From Eopsaltria australis (lineage: Eukaryota > Chordata > Aves > Passeriformes > Petroicidae): DNA of 64,000 nucleotides. The DNA is taken from contig JAVTVJ010000143.1 of assembly GCA_034509425.1 (NCBI GenBank), positions 1-64,000 of the forward strand, given 5' to 3'. The position numbers and the translations under genes are program-made. The notes beneath the pieces were generated by a model. The model was given only the letters and a program-made list of their open reading frames with translations. It made no database searches and had not been told where the DNA came from. Shown piece by piece: positions 55,201-63,727 of the stretch; within the stretch, counting starts at the first letter, position 1; each line of letters opens with the position of its first letter.

Positions 55201-58200
55201 CCTTCACATGCCACATCCGCACATTTCCGTTCATCCTGACCTTCCCTCCCTCCCTCCCTTGTCTGATAGTCCTTCCCACACAAACACCACATCCTTCCTG
55301 CCCCGGCCTCACCACAAAGCTGGGTTTGTTCACTCAAGCGGATCAGAATGAAACATAAGCATGACCCTTTGAATCAAAAGGATTAAGAGAAGTAAAGGAG
55401 AGAGCTGTCCATTTGAATATATACCAACACAAAGAGAGGAAGGTAGGGCCATCTCAGCTTGCCCTGGAGGTCCCTCTGCTAGGTCTTGCTGGGCTCAGTC
55501 CTGTGCTTCAGCCCACAGCCTCTGCAATTCTTCCATGACAAAAAATCCTCGAAAAAACCTGGCACTGGATCTTTACAAACTAAGAAAAAAAAAAAAAAAG
55601 GAAAAACAAAAAAGGGAAAAAAAAAAAAAAAGAGAAACAAGCCCCCTGGAATGGGATAGTAATTGGGTTTACAAACACTCTGCCTGCCCAGGACACAAGG
55701 GGATGAGAAAGAGAATACATCCAGGAAAAGCAGGATGTATTCCCTCAAGGTAGTAGATATTTGCATGAGTATACCTCGTGATAGAGAAAGTCTGCATCCC
55801 AAAGGCTGTATAATCTAAATAGCAATATTGTAAATGTATTGGATGAGGGAAGGAAACACTATCTCATTGCCCTGTATTATGCATGAGGAACAGCAGTGCA
55901 GAGGGATGGGATAACACACTCACAGCACAGGAAAATCACAGCAGAGCCAAGTCCCAAATCCCAACTCAGGGACTTAACCACAGGCTATTCTGTACTTTCT
56001 ATTTTCTGTTAACAAAGGAAACAGTATTTCCCTGGATTTCAATCCCCAGTGATACTGCTGGATTTGCTGCCCAGTCATGAAATATTCCAGGAGTGGGAAG
56101 AGCAGATGAAGCTCTGGTGAGTCATGAGCAGACACTGCCTCATTGTGCAACCTGCGCTGTGAGGGTCATGTCCAGCCCTCCAACTCGACCTCTGCTAGCG
56201 AGGCCAGACCCAAAATACCTTGTGCCTTTTTATAAAATTCCAGTTTTGGTTCCATTGTGAGTTTCTTGCCCCCACTTTTTACTTATTCCTTGGGGCTGTT
56301 AAGCTAGGCTTAACAAGAAAAATCAGCCAGCATCTCTGCACAGCCTTGCAAGGACACAGTTAAAGACAAACCAGGCAGGGCCTCACGCTGCACAGGAACC
56401 CAGGGCTTTCAAAGCCTGAGGAGAGGGGAGCAGTGCTCAAACATCCATAATTGTTTAAGGCAGGACTGACTCCACAAACACAAATGCTTTTGATTGTGAT
56501 CTGGCGACCACGCACACAAGCCAGGGTTTCGCTCACCCGCCGCCCCCTCACTTTCTGACTCCAGGCATGGGGTGGCGAGGCAGGGCAGCCTCCCCCAGTG
56601 CACAGGCATGATGAAAGCTGGAAAAGGCAGCAGGGAAATTTCCTTAGCTCCCCTGGAGACATCCTTCCCCCTCCGCCTTTTATTTTCTATCTGCATGTTT
56701 GCTTGGGTTACTGCTGTCAGCCTATGGAGTGACATCAGGCAAATCCTGCCAGGAGTCCCTCTCCCCATGGCTCTGGTGCAAGGCAACTCCCAGCAGCCCC
56801 CAAACCTCAGCTCTCTGTAAGCAGCACAAGCCAGTCACAGGAGGAAGCTCTGGATACATTCTTTTTCCTAAAATGCCTTTTCACCAAGGTTACTTTGGGA
56901 AAATGAAGCAGCTAACCCCTAAAGGTGGAGATGCCAGGAGGAAAGAGGGTGCTGTGGGGGGAAGAGGCAGGTGGCCATCCTCTGTGAGCTGGCACAGCCA
57001 CACTCACAGCCCTCCCACCACAATCCCTGCAGAAGGCTAAGTGGGAATGAGGGTTTTGAAGGAAAATGGAGAGCACGACTGATGAGGCTGAGGAAGGGGC
57101 TGCCAACAGGCCCCCCATTAGCTCAGCCCAAGCCTAGCCCTGCTCTGCCATATCCCATACCCCTGAGGGCAGCCACAACACACGGGCTCTCCCCCTCAGA
57201 AGCTGCTGGCTCCTAAACCCTCTCTTCCTCCCTTGGGAAAGGGCCCCACCTACGGGTGAAGGACCAAGGGGGAGCTCTGGCCCCATCACCACACCTCCCT
57301 CCACTGGAGCTCAGAGCAGGGCTTGTAGGAACAGCACAGAAGAACCTCTGAAGGTTGGCTAAGGGGGAACGAGGGGCATCTTTGCAGTGACAGTGCCACC
57401 TTCCAGTGGGTACACAGCAGAAAGCCAGGGGACTCAAACCTAAAAACTGATGGCCTAGATGTGGGAGCCAGGTTAGAGGTCTGCAGGAAGGAAGGGCTTA
57501 GTGCAGACCTATCTGTGAATGCAGCACAGACAGAAAACTGCTCAGGGCCTGCATCCTGGTGACTTCTGGTAAGTTCACAATGCAGCATCAAACTCCAGGA
57601 CCCCAACCACAGGTACAGTGTGCTGATGGCCAGAAATGTGTTCTGGAACTTGGGGGTCAAGCAAGAAAAAGCTTAGGAAGCAGACTGTTCCCTGAGCTGC
57701 TTCAGGACTGCTTCATGAGGAGGTAAAGGATGCTGTAGAAGCACCTGTGCCTCTCTGTCAACTGCAGTGTCTGAACAGCAAATTTAGGAGTAGTTGTCTC
57801 TGCTGTAGATGTCTAAGATTAGGCAAACTCCACCCAAAATGCACTGAGGCTCAAGAATCGGTTAAACAAGTAATCAGAACTAGAAAATTCTGGTGCTGGG
57901 AACAGAGGACAGAAGTGCCCTAGACCTCACTTCTGAACCAGCAAGTTGTTGAGGGATCATATGCATGATCATCTATCACAGAATTTACAGATAAACTGAT
58001 AAACTTTGGGGCCATGGCTTCCAAATTAAGATAGCTGCCATGCAGAGTAAGTGATAAGAAAGAACCTTTAGATTCTGCTTTATTTCTTCAGAGAAGGCCA
58101 CAGCTGAGGGCCTCTGCACCTTCCCCAAGCCATCAGCTCCTTGACAAACAGCCCGCTTGCTCTTCTGTCCCTGTTCCTCCCAGGGCACCACAGAGCTCAG

Positions 58201-61200
58201 CCAGCAGTGACAGACCATGTATCCGATCACGGATGATTTGCTTGCTGGGAAGCAGGCTCCACCTCCCTCTCTCCCAAGTGCCTTGATACAAAGGACAAAG
58301 CAATGCCTGTACAAGCGTCACCAGTCCTTGATGCTTGGCTGCTCAGCATCATCCCAGGCAGAGAAACATCGTAGTTCTTGCTGGAAGGGAACAGGAGCAG
58401 CTCCCAGGAGCAGAATGCCCTGCTTTGTCCTGAAATGGAGCACAACCCTTTCACCCTTTGCCATGCTCCCACCCGCCTTCCCAGCTTCCAACCTTCAGTC
58501 CTTTCAACACCCACAGTTTTTCCACTCTGCCGCAAAGCCATGAGAAATTCCCTGCCAGAGGACTGTGTTCAAATGAGTTTCTCAAAAAAGAAAAAGGTGC
58601 AATTCCCTACTCCAGGCAAACAAGCTCCTTCTTTTCCCCCATAAGGAAGAAGGATAATGGCACAGCCAGGAAAAAAAACCCCAACAAACTATCCCCAAAG
58701 CTTGCTGTAATCAAAAGAATAATTGCTCCAAGAGATTTAAGCCTACAGCTGAGTCACTAAAATGAAGAAACGTCTCCATGTCCATAGAAAGCAAACAATT
58801 CTTGGGTCATGCAGCAGAGATTCTCTACAGCTGTGTTAGAAGGAAGGAAAAAAGCAGCCAAATGCAATTAATCATAGCCCCAGAAGAAAGGATGAAATCT
58901 CTGTAATTAACTACCTAGACTCATCTTGCCACTTTTGAAAACTAATCCAGCTGCCTTCTTTCACCTTTCACCCACAGGGCTGCCACAAAAGTCTGCTGCA
59001 AATACCAAATTCACCTCTCTCCAGGGCTGCACTCACCTGCAGCAAGTGGCCCCACAACAGCTTTGCAGAAGGTGTCCAGGGAGGGAGAACCTCTGCACAG
59101 GGCAAACAGAACTCCTTTTCTTAGTCACCTTTTGTGGATGAACTGTTAGGGAGTTTGCACTCTCCAAGAACCTATGTAGCCCTCAGCTGAACTACAGGAG
59201 TTATTTTCAAGTTATTTTATATTCACAATCCTGACCCAACTGATCAATTATCAGAAAACACCAATTAAAAAAAAAAAAAAAAAGCATACAAAAATGAAAA
59301 CATTTTCCAAACGGGTAAAATTACAACAGCTTGTGTTCATAAATTGGCTTATACCGCATCCTTGGGTGGTGAAATTTGCCTGACCATGAACGTTTCGGAA
59401 AACATGGGAAGCAAATCTCTTAAAAAGAAGAAGAGGAAAGGGCTAGAGCTGATGGTTACAGCTTGACAGCAGAGGTCAGGATCTAATATCCAAAAAATCC
59501 TATGCAAATAAGAACAAGTCATTCAATTTCCCCAGGGCTCCCTTAATAAATAAGGGTTGACAAATATTATTCCAACAATGAAAACAATAACAGACCAGAT
59601 CTTTAGGTCAAATACATCAGTGGTAAGTACAATACAGAAGAATAATACCAAAATGACATCAGCTGAGGAACTGAGACTGACTTCTACTCCCTCTCTTGTA
59701 TACAAAGCACTGCTAACATATGAATAATGCTGTCAACAACAGACGGGGAACGCAGGCCAGCTTTTTGGTGAGGGAAAGCAAAGTGGACACAAATCTCCAG
59801 CTTTGCTCTTCCATGACACAGTGTTGAAGGTTGGATCTAGTTCTTTTCCTCAGGAATTTTTCTCCCATGGGTTGCTAGGACACAAATGACTGGGTACTTA
59901 AGAGAAACAAAGCACAAGGGTAGAGCCTTTCTCCGTGGCAGGGTGGGGCAAAATTGCCCCTCACGGAAGCAGAGCCTGGTAACGAGATTTGGAGAGACTG
60001 AAAAGCAAGGGCAGAGGGAGGTCACGCCCTCTTGCTCGGGACCCTCGGAGCGGGACGGTCGGAGCTGCTGTCTGCTGAACCCACGGCCCCTGAGAAGCCA
60101 GCGCGGAGCTGCCGGTCTGTCTGCTGTGAGTCTCTGCCCTCTGCCCCATCCGGAGCCGACCTGCCTGCCACCAGCCAGCTTTTCTCCGCTACATTGTAGC
60201 GGGGTTTTTCCCTGCACGTGGAGACCCCTTACCGTCCCAGCTCCCTGTGTCCCGGGATCCTGCTGTGGCACCAACACCAGCTGCCCCTCCCGAGGGTCTG
60301 TGGAACAAAGGCTCTCCTCCATCCCTCCCTGCTTCGGGCAGTCGCCATTCGCCGTGTGCTACCTGAGCTCACGCCAGAGCGCCCCCTGCAGGCACCGGGG
60401 AATCACCACACCCAGAGCGCCCCTGCAGGCTGTGACTGGAACTGCACCAAAGGGAAAGGTGCCTGAAGCCGAGCAGGCTGCCACTGGGTTTCTGGTTCTG
60501 TTTGTTGGTTAACGTTATAGTTGTTGTTATTTGTTATCCTTTGTTTTAGATAGTAGTAAAGAACTGTTATTCCTATGCCCATATCTTTGCCTGAGAGCCT
60601 TTATAATAATTCGGAGGGAGAGGGGTTACAGTTTCCCATTCCAAGGGAGGCTCCTGCCTTCCTTAACAGACACCTGTCCTTCAAACCAGGACACACAGCA
60701 GAAACACTTCTTGTCAATGGAAGGTGATTGGGTCATTCTTCCGGGGGGGAAAAAAATGGAAATGATTATTCAGCTCCGAGCACAGCTGGAGCCTTCCTGT
60801 CCAAATGTGGGAGACAGGGAGGATCAGCAGCCAGGCTGTGGGATGCAGCAACACTGTCGAGGAGCCTCGGGCATGTCCATAACGCGACACCCACTCCTTT
60901 CCCTGCAGGTCGGTGCTGCAGACACAGCCGGAGGGGATGGTGATGCTCTGGGCTGTTCCGTGGCACGGAGCTGCTGTCAGCTGAACTCCCTCTCTCCACC
61001 GATATCAGCCAAAACACTAAACCCCGCTGGATTGTTCCTCTAATCTGTGCACTGAAATCTGGCAGAGGAGCTAAGCAGAGTGGGGTTTGGCTGCAGCAAA
61101 GGCTGCTACCAAACACCCGAGCGGCTCTCTCAGCCTGAAGCTGCTGTTTATCAAATCGTATCAACCCTCTCTGCGCATCAGGGTGCTCAGCAGAGCCTGT

Positions 61201-63727
61201 CCCTTGCTAATAGAAATTCCTATCGTCCTTCCAGGGGATGCACAGATCCTCACGGAGAAAACCAGGCAGGCAGGCTGCTTTCCCGAGTCCTGCCATAGGA
61301 CTGAAGAGCAGTCCCAAACCCACTGCGGCGGGATGTTTGACTGCCAGGCAGGATCAGCGAGCAGAAGGTGCCCTCCGCAGGATGCGAGGGAAACAACCCG
61401 ACATGGGAAAGCCAGGAGCTGGGTCATTTTCCACTAGCAGCTGCCTTGCTTTCCCCTAATTACGGACAAGGTTCACTTTTCTCAGTGTTACGCTGCAGAC
61501 ACAAAGTTTAAGGTCCAGAAGCTTTCAAAGTGAGTGAGGAGCCTGGCAGCCTCCCTTTGTCTGCCAGCACCAAGCCCTAACACCCAAAGGCTAGACTGTC
61601 TTCAAGTAAATGTCCCTAATTAAATTAAACAGGAGATTCCCTCCCACTGCCGGTTTTCTATAAACCTGTGGCTGATGCACACACTGGAAAGTGAAACCCC
61701 ATCAGTTTTTGCTACATAACAATGCTGTTTCCATGTTGGTATTTAAATATGGGCATACAACCAAAGCTGAGAACTGATGTAAGCTTTACTTTCAGTTAAT
61801 ACATAAAGGTCTACAATCACTGTACTTGATTAAAAATAATACTTATTAAAACCTGCACTCAGCCAGAAACGTCTACAAATACTTTTAAATGCTGATAATA
61901 TTATGTAGGTCTCCCATTTTAATTTTATGTAACCACATAATAACTACAAAATGAATCCTCCTTGCCAGCCTTGTGTCACTTGGCCAACACTACCAAGGTA
62001 CAGCAGCCAACAGGTTTCAGGGCTGCTCCCTAAGGCTCAAAGGTTAAAGTGTTCTACTCAACCTATGAAATGATTTCACACACAAAGTAGCATCACTGCA
62101 GCACCTGAGTGCATGTGGATGCACAATGGGGTTCAGAGAGCAACACAACACTCTACATCCAATCCACTGTGCCCCATGCAAAACTCCTGGTTTCCGTTTC
62201 TCAGTTGTACAACATCATTTCTTAAAAGCAGACTATACACCGTGTTTTTCAGCACACTCAGCTCCAAAGACAAGACAATCAGGAGAAAGACAGAATCCAC
62301 TTCTCAATTCAGCTTGTTTTTAAATGTATTTAAGTAGGCAGAAGGTGAGATTTTCAACAAGATCTCCTTGCAATCAGTGGCAGTATTCTTTCTGGCAGCA
62401 TGGAAAGCAAAATTTTGTGCTCTGGTATGGTCCTCTACTGCCACCAGCAGTAAGATATCATCAAAAGCTGTAGGGCAGCAAAATATCCTTTAGCAGTTTT
62501 CTCAATGATTGCAACAAAAATCTATACCAAGCAAGTGGGCCACTCACCCTAATTTGGTGGACAGAACACCTCCCAGGACAGAGCCAGCAATGATTCCCAC
62601 TCCAAAGCAAAGGCCCAGCTTCCCCAAAGCACCAGCACGTTGGGAAGGAGAAGTCACATCTGTAATAACCTTCTGAGCACCTGCAGGGGGGAAAAAATAT
62701 CCCTTAAAAGAAGCTTGCCACAGGGTCTGAGCAGATGCTCCAGCAGTTCCCATGTTTTTTTGGGGGTTTTTTGCTAAGCCATTAAGAGCTTTTCGGGGTT
62801 TTTTTTTTTTTTTTTTTTTTTTGTTTTGTTTTTTGTTTGTTTTTTTCCCAATTAAAACTTTCCTGGGCTTGTTTCTGGCCAGAGGCAGTTTCCCCAGCTC
62901 ATAATTTTCATACTCTGCGTGGAAGAGAGCCTCCAAATCAGCACTGTCACTCTCCTCTGGGAGCCCCCCAGTTTTGAACATAACAGCCCATCAGTCATGA
63001 GAAACAGAACCATTCAAACCACTCAAATAAAACACTTCACAAGAGGCAAGAAGCATTATCAACTTGAGTCCTTTTGCACAAGTTACACGGACTTCTAGTA
63101 GCTGGAGTTTATGTCTTTTACATAGAAAATATAGGAAACATCAGCCAAAACAGAACAGCTTGGTGGGTAATGGAAGGTATTTTTGTAATCATGTTTAATT
63201 TTTACCAAGTATGCTAAGTTTACCAGGAGAAAGGGAAAAGCTTTCCTGTAAAATATCCTGGTTGCAAGAAGGCAGCTGAGAAGTCTGGGATAACACTGAT
63301 GTCAGCAAGTGACTTTCACCCACATCTGGATGATTAAGGCCAAACAATTTCCTCAACATAATACAGGAAAATTGACCTGGAACTCTGAACTACTAAGCAC
63401 TGCTTTCCATAGCCAGTACAGCTGCTGCTTCACATTCCCACTATTTCATCCCTGAGGAGCACTACATATTCCTCCTGCCTTCCCCTTTGTGCTGTTGAAC
63501 CTGCTGACCTCTGGTAAAATGAGCAAGAGGTGGCTCAGGCAATAAAAACAATTTGGAAAGCTCATCCCTGACTGACCTTACCTGGTATCCCATGCATGAA
63601 CACTGCTGGCAGCCTGGAGAGGAAGAGGAGGGGGATGCTCGTGGAGAGGGACATAAGCAGGAAGAAGACACTTCCAGATGCACAGGAGAGAATTAAGGCT
63701 GCTCGGGCACCAAATTGATCTGCAAAC
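8319..63727 (-). CDS. SLC22A18: SLC22A18 major-facilitator transporter, 5'-incomplete (8 exons in window)
   Basis: Joining the - strand exons 63727-63582, 62680-62548, 32169-32054, 31572-31462, 26281-26181, 17472-17371, 13617-13497 and 8506-8319 gives one open frame of 338 codons plus TAA. It aligns throughout with human SLC22A18 (also ORCTL2, TSSC5 or BWR1A; 424 residues). The first 80 or so residues are missing because their exons lie beyond the right edge. The protein is a 12-TM major-facilitator membrane protein; the visible part runs from the TM2-TM3 loop, with the FADQFGARAA half of MFS motif A, to the cytosolic C-terminus. In mammals it is imprinted, has been linked to organic-cation transport and growth control, and its real substrate is unsettled. 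All seven introns have GT/AG ends and phases agree. No frameshift or premature stop is present. The neighbouring PHLDA2 confirms orthology. Confidence 0.95.
8507..13496 (-). other. SLC22A18: SLC22A18 intron, 4990 bp
   Basis: The donor is GTAAGA next to 13497 and the acceptor is CTCCTAG next to 8506. It holds no other exon that I can support. A T-run lies near 10029-10046 and an A-run near 11008-11021. An AT-rich block around 9480-10150 has a TAATTA core at 9970-9975 and looks like possible regulatory DNA. Confidence 0.75.
13497..13617 (-). CDS. SLC22A18: SLC22A18 coding exon (TM9 end-TM10)
   Basis: This 121-base exon begins in phase 0 after CCCTTAG with ALMRTVWHYC. It runs through the hydrophobic PLVFAFSMLATITDSI helix and ends with KAVPSSDT plus one base of a Gly codon, followed by GTAAGA. 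The TDS(I/M)L.KAV.(S/T)SDTG segment is nearly identical in human SLC22A18. Confidence 0.95.
13618..17370 (-). other. SLC22A18: SLC22A18 intron, 3753 bp
   Basis: The donor is GTAAGG at 17370 and the acceptor CCCTTAG at 13618. I see no nested gene. The block at about 14050-14420 is AT-rich, low in repeats and dense in homeodomain-type cores, including TAATTA at 14211-14216; it is listed among the findings. Confidence 0.75.
17371..17472 (-). CDS. SLC22A18: SLC22A18 coding exon (TM8-TM9)
   Basis: This 102-base, phase-0 exon lies between a TTTGCCAG acceptor and a GTAAGG donor. Its 34 codons begin VVQGLVVGKLASHCSE and end in the hydrophobic VFVFAGVGLGM. They match the human segment that begins VTQGLVIGQLSSHFSE. 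No start codon occurs near the exon start, so only the homology reveals it. Confidence 0.93.
17473..26180 (-). other. SLC22A18: SLC22A18 intron, 8708 bp
   Basis: The donor is GTAAGT at 26180 and the acceptor TTTGCCAG at 17473. No coding exon, RNA gene or recognisable transposable element was found. An A-run occurs at about 24109-24124, and short T- or A-rich tracts near 21869-21880 and 22071-22081. Confidence 0.7.
26181..26281 (-). CDS. SLC22A18: SLC22A18 coding exon (TM7-TM8)
   Basis: This 101-base exon follows a CCTCCAG acceptor and ends at GTAAGT. It completes a Gly codon and then encodes LFMIMFSIISMDFFGLEA, a segment almost unchanged from human SLC22A18. SGYLMSYFGVLQM, the start of TM8, comes next. 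It ends in phase 0. Confidence 0.96.
28673..28699. repeat. Poly(A) tract, 27 bp
   Basis: This is an uninterrupted run of 27 A. I do not recognise a retroelement body ending here, so it is recorded as a simple repeat. Assembly or sequencing length error is likely at such a run. Confidence 0.9.
30081..30190 (+). mobile_element. Degraded ancient amniote retroelement relic
   Basis: The stretch starts AAGAACC and contains degraded forms of two blocks: a CCCTGTTAGGTCA segment and a later GTGTCCTGTCTCCAGTGGCAG segment. I know this pairing from old interspersed elements of turtles, crocodiles and birds. The copy is highly diverged and non-coding. The family name is uncertain. Confidence 0.4.
31085..31300 (+). 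mobile_element. Degraded MIR/CORE-SINE-like relic
   Basis: The stretch resembles old amniote SINEs: GAAGAGCTTACAGCCCAAAGA near 31148, then a GAGATTAAGTGATTTGCCAAA block near 31211-31231, then a GAGTCCCAGGGTGTTGACC end near 31272-31290. The middle block matches the conserved MIR core pattern of a 'gttaagtgacttgcc' type. The copy is diverged and has no coding capacity. Confidence 0.5.
31462..31572 (-). CDS. SLC22A18: SLC22A18 coding exon (central loop-TM7)
   Basis: This 111-base exon follows a TCCTGCAG acceptor. It encodes the end of the cytosolic central loop (SGSLFSIREILRLMKFPGV) and then the start of TM7 (EVFIVKVFAGFPI), ending one base into a Gly codon at GTAAAT. It corresponds to the human stretch that begins SVFDLKAIASLLRLPDV. 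It lacks a local start codon and was found by frame and homology. Confidence 0.92.
31573..32053 (-). other. SLC22A18: SLC22A18 intron, 481 bp
   Basis: The donor is GTGAGT at 32053 and the acceptor TCCTGCAG at 31573. This is the shortest intron of the gene in this window. No other feature is seen in it. Confidence 0.85.
32054..32169 (-). CDS. SLC22A18: SLC22A18 coding exon (TM6-central loop)
   Basis: This 116-base exon lies after a TTCTGTTTGCAG acceptor and ends at GTGAGT. It encodes TM6 (YVPTYVGLVGSLINTLIAM, then VWIP) and the basic start of the cytosolic loop (KQTKPKSDHHVTEQ). The loop is diverged from human, as is usual for MFS central loops, while TM6 and the IP pair are kept. Confidence 0.92.
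33766..33790. repeat. (AT)n / (AC)n microsatellite
   Basis: Alternating TATA units are followed by ACACACA. It is a short dinucleotide repeat and likely polymorphic. Confidence 0.8.
34196..34322. repeat. T-rich low-complexity tract
   Basis: Long T-runs are mixed with GTTT, GGTT and GTT trinucleotide units (notably a (GTT)n stretch near 34292-34309). It creates a spurious Phe/Val-rich reading frame. Confidence 0.85.
37877..37945. repeat. A-rich low-complexity tract
   Basis: AAAACCC- and CAAAA-type units are repeated with variation. It resembles the A-rich blocks at 690-822 but is shorter. Confidence 0.75.
39690..40410 (+). mobile_element. Old, degraded CR1 LINE 3' fragment
   Basis: Reading + strand, position about 39825 carries a GHVLFN..VNDLA-like segment, which matches the conserved reverse-transcriptase motif region of CR1. 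About 400 bases later comes GTGGAAGCAAAAGGTTTGGAC, then GGAGAGATTAGATAAGCACTC, as found in the C-terminal and 3' UTR part of old CR1 copies. CCCCTGAGCTGAAAATAGTG, then GGAGGCTGG, also fits an old CR1 3' UTR. Stops and indels break the frame everywhere and the copy is inactive. The middle part of the domain appears deleted. Confidence 0.55.
40338..40352. repeat. (ATTC)n tetranucleotide repeat
   Basis: Three and a half copies of ATTC lie within the 3' part of the old CR1 relic. It may derive from that element's own terminal repeat. Confidence 0.6.
52816..54450 (-). mobile_element. CR1 LINE, 5'-truncated with internal RT deletion
   Basis: The - strand copy ends at 52816-52831 with two octamers of the ATTCTATG/ATTCTATC type, the hallmark of the CR1 3' end. 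Just inside is the usual GGAAGGGACCTTAGAGATC block. Reading leftwards from about 54450, the - strand encodes a partial endonuclease domain, with LDLVFSNKARLVG and DFRKTDFG. The linker to the reverse transcriptase follows (NLTNDLKGNKESFYRHV, ENVGPF). Near 53440 the frame jumps directly to the C-terminal part of the domain, skipping the catalytic core. Frame breaks and stops are present. The element is dead. It has the same orientation as SLC22A18. Confidence 0.88.
55584..55637. repeat. A-rich low-complexity tract
   Basis: A-runs are broken by GG, C and GGG. It has no associated element body that I recognise. Confidence 0.8.
59817..59821 (+). repeat. Target-site duplication, left copy (CACAG)
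   Basis: CACAG lies directly before the TG that opens the LTR at 59822, and is repeated exactly after its closing CA at 60694-60698. Five-base duplications are typical of ERVL and many ERV1 insertions. Confidence 0.85.
60375..60394 (-). promoter_or_regulatory. CTCF-like motif 1 inside the LTR
   Basis: Read on the - strand the bases contain CCTGCAGGGGGCGCT. This fits the CTCF core pattern CC(A)(S)(Y)AGGGGGCGC(Y) with one mismatch (T where A is usual). Binding is inferred from motif only. Confidence 0.5.
60413..60430 (-). promoter_or_regulatory. CTCF-like motif 2 inside the LTR (one base shorter)
   Basis: This is a near-copy of the first motif, 38 bases downstream in the same orientation. One G is missing from the five-G run, which should weaken binding. 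The two form a direct duplication of about 18 bases. Confidence 0.4.
60694..60698 (+). repeat. Target-site duplication, right copy (CACAG)
   Basis: This is an exact repeat of 59817-59821 immediately after the CA end of the LTR. Confidence 0.85.
62548..62680 (-). CDS. SLC22A18: SLC22A18 coding exon (TM4 end-TM5)
   Basis: This 133-base exon follows a CCCCTGCAG acceptor and ends at GTGAGT. It encodes AQKVITDVTSPSQRAGALGK and then the Gly-rich TM5 (LGLCFGVGIIAGSVLGGVL), ending STKLG. The match to human SLC22A18 is very close. Start and end phases fit both neighbouring exons. Confidence 0.96.
62681..63581 (-). other. SLC22A18: SLC22A18 intron, 901 bp
   Basis: The donor is GTAAGG at 63581 and the acceptor CCCCTGCAG at 62681. 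A 24-base T-run lies at 62799-62822 within a T-rich tract (62754-62850), about 120 bases from the acceptor and upstream of it in gene orientation as poly(A). No other feature is seen. Confidence 0.85.
62754..62850. repeat. T-rich tract with 24-bp T-run
   Basis: A run of 24 T (62799-62822) is flanked by GTTTT and GTTTG units. It is low-complexity DNA inside an intron. Confidence 0.85.
63582..63727 (-). CDS. SLC22A18: SLC22A18 coding exon (motif A-TM4), first exon visible
   Basis: This 146-base exon follows a TTTCTGTACCAG acceptor. Its first base completes an Arg codon from the upstream exon; then FADQFGARAALILS gives the second half of MFS motif A. TM3 follows (SCASGSVFFLLMSLS), then TM4 (IPLLFLSRLPAVFMHGIP). 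It ends one base into a Gly codon at GTAAGG. The human counterpart reads FADQRGARAALTLS here. Confidence 0.95.

Larger units (their letters stand above)
59822..60693 (+). mobile_element. Solo endogenous-retrovirus LTR (ERVL-like), 872 bp
   Basis: The unit begins TGTTGAAGG, ends CAGGACA, and is flanked by CACAG on both sides, so both borders are well defined. Its 3' part (AAGAACTGTTATTCC, then CATATCTTTGCCTGAGAGCC, TAATTCGGAGGG and GGCTCCTGCCTTCC) resembles LTRs I know from passerine genomes, which are classed with ERVL. The + orientation is inferred from the AGTAAA poly(A)-signal variant at 60555-60560 ahead of the U5-like end. No internal retroviral sequence follows, so this is a solo LTR left by LTR-LTR recombination. 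It is antisense to SLC22A18. It includes a GC-rich central block and two CTCF-like motifs. Confidence 0.85.
32170..62547 (-). other. SLC22A18: SLC22A18 giant intron, 30378 bp
   Basis: The donor is GTGAGT at 62547 and the acceptor TTTGCAG at 32170. It accounts for nearly half the window. It contains low-complexity tracts (33766-33790, 34196-34322, 37877-37945, 55584-55637), an old CR1 relic (39690-40410), a younger CR1 (52816-54450) and a solo LTR (59822-60693). A locally GC-rich patch lies at about 39140-39300. I find no nested protein-coding gene on either strand. The open frames here are short, unspliced and match nothing I recognise. Confidence 0.8.

Noticed and set aside
59523..59705. A 60-codon - strand frame with two hydrophobic segments
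   Set aside because: The strand is T-rich, which by itself yields Phe/Val/Ile/Leu codons. No clear splice sites flank it, and SLC22A18 is continuous without it.
59886..60512. A 208-codon + strand frame
   Set aside because: It lies almost entirely within the solo LTR and its GC-rich centre, with no retroviral or host protein similarity.
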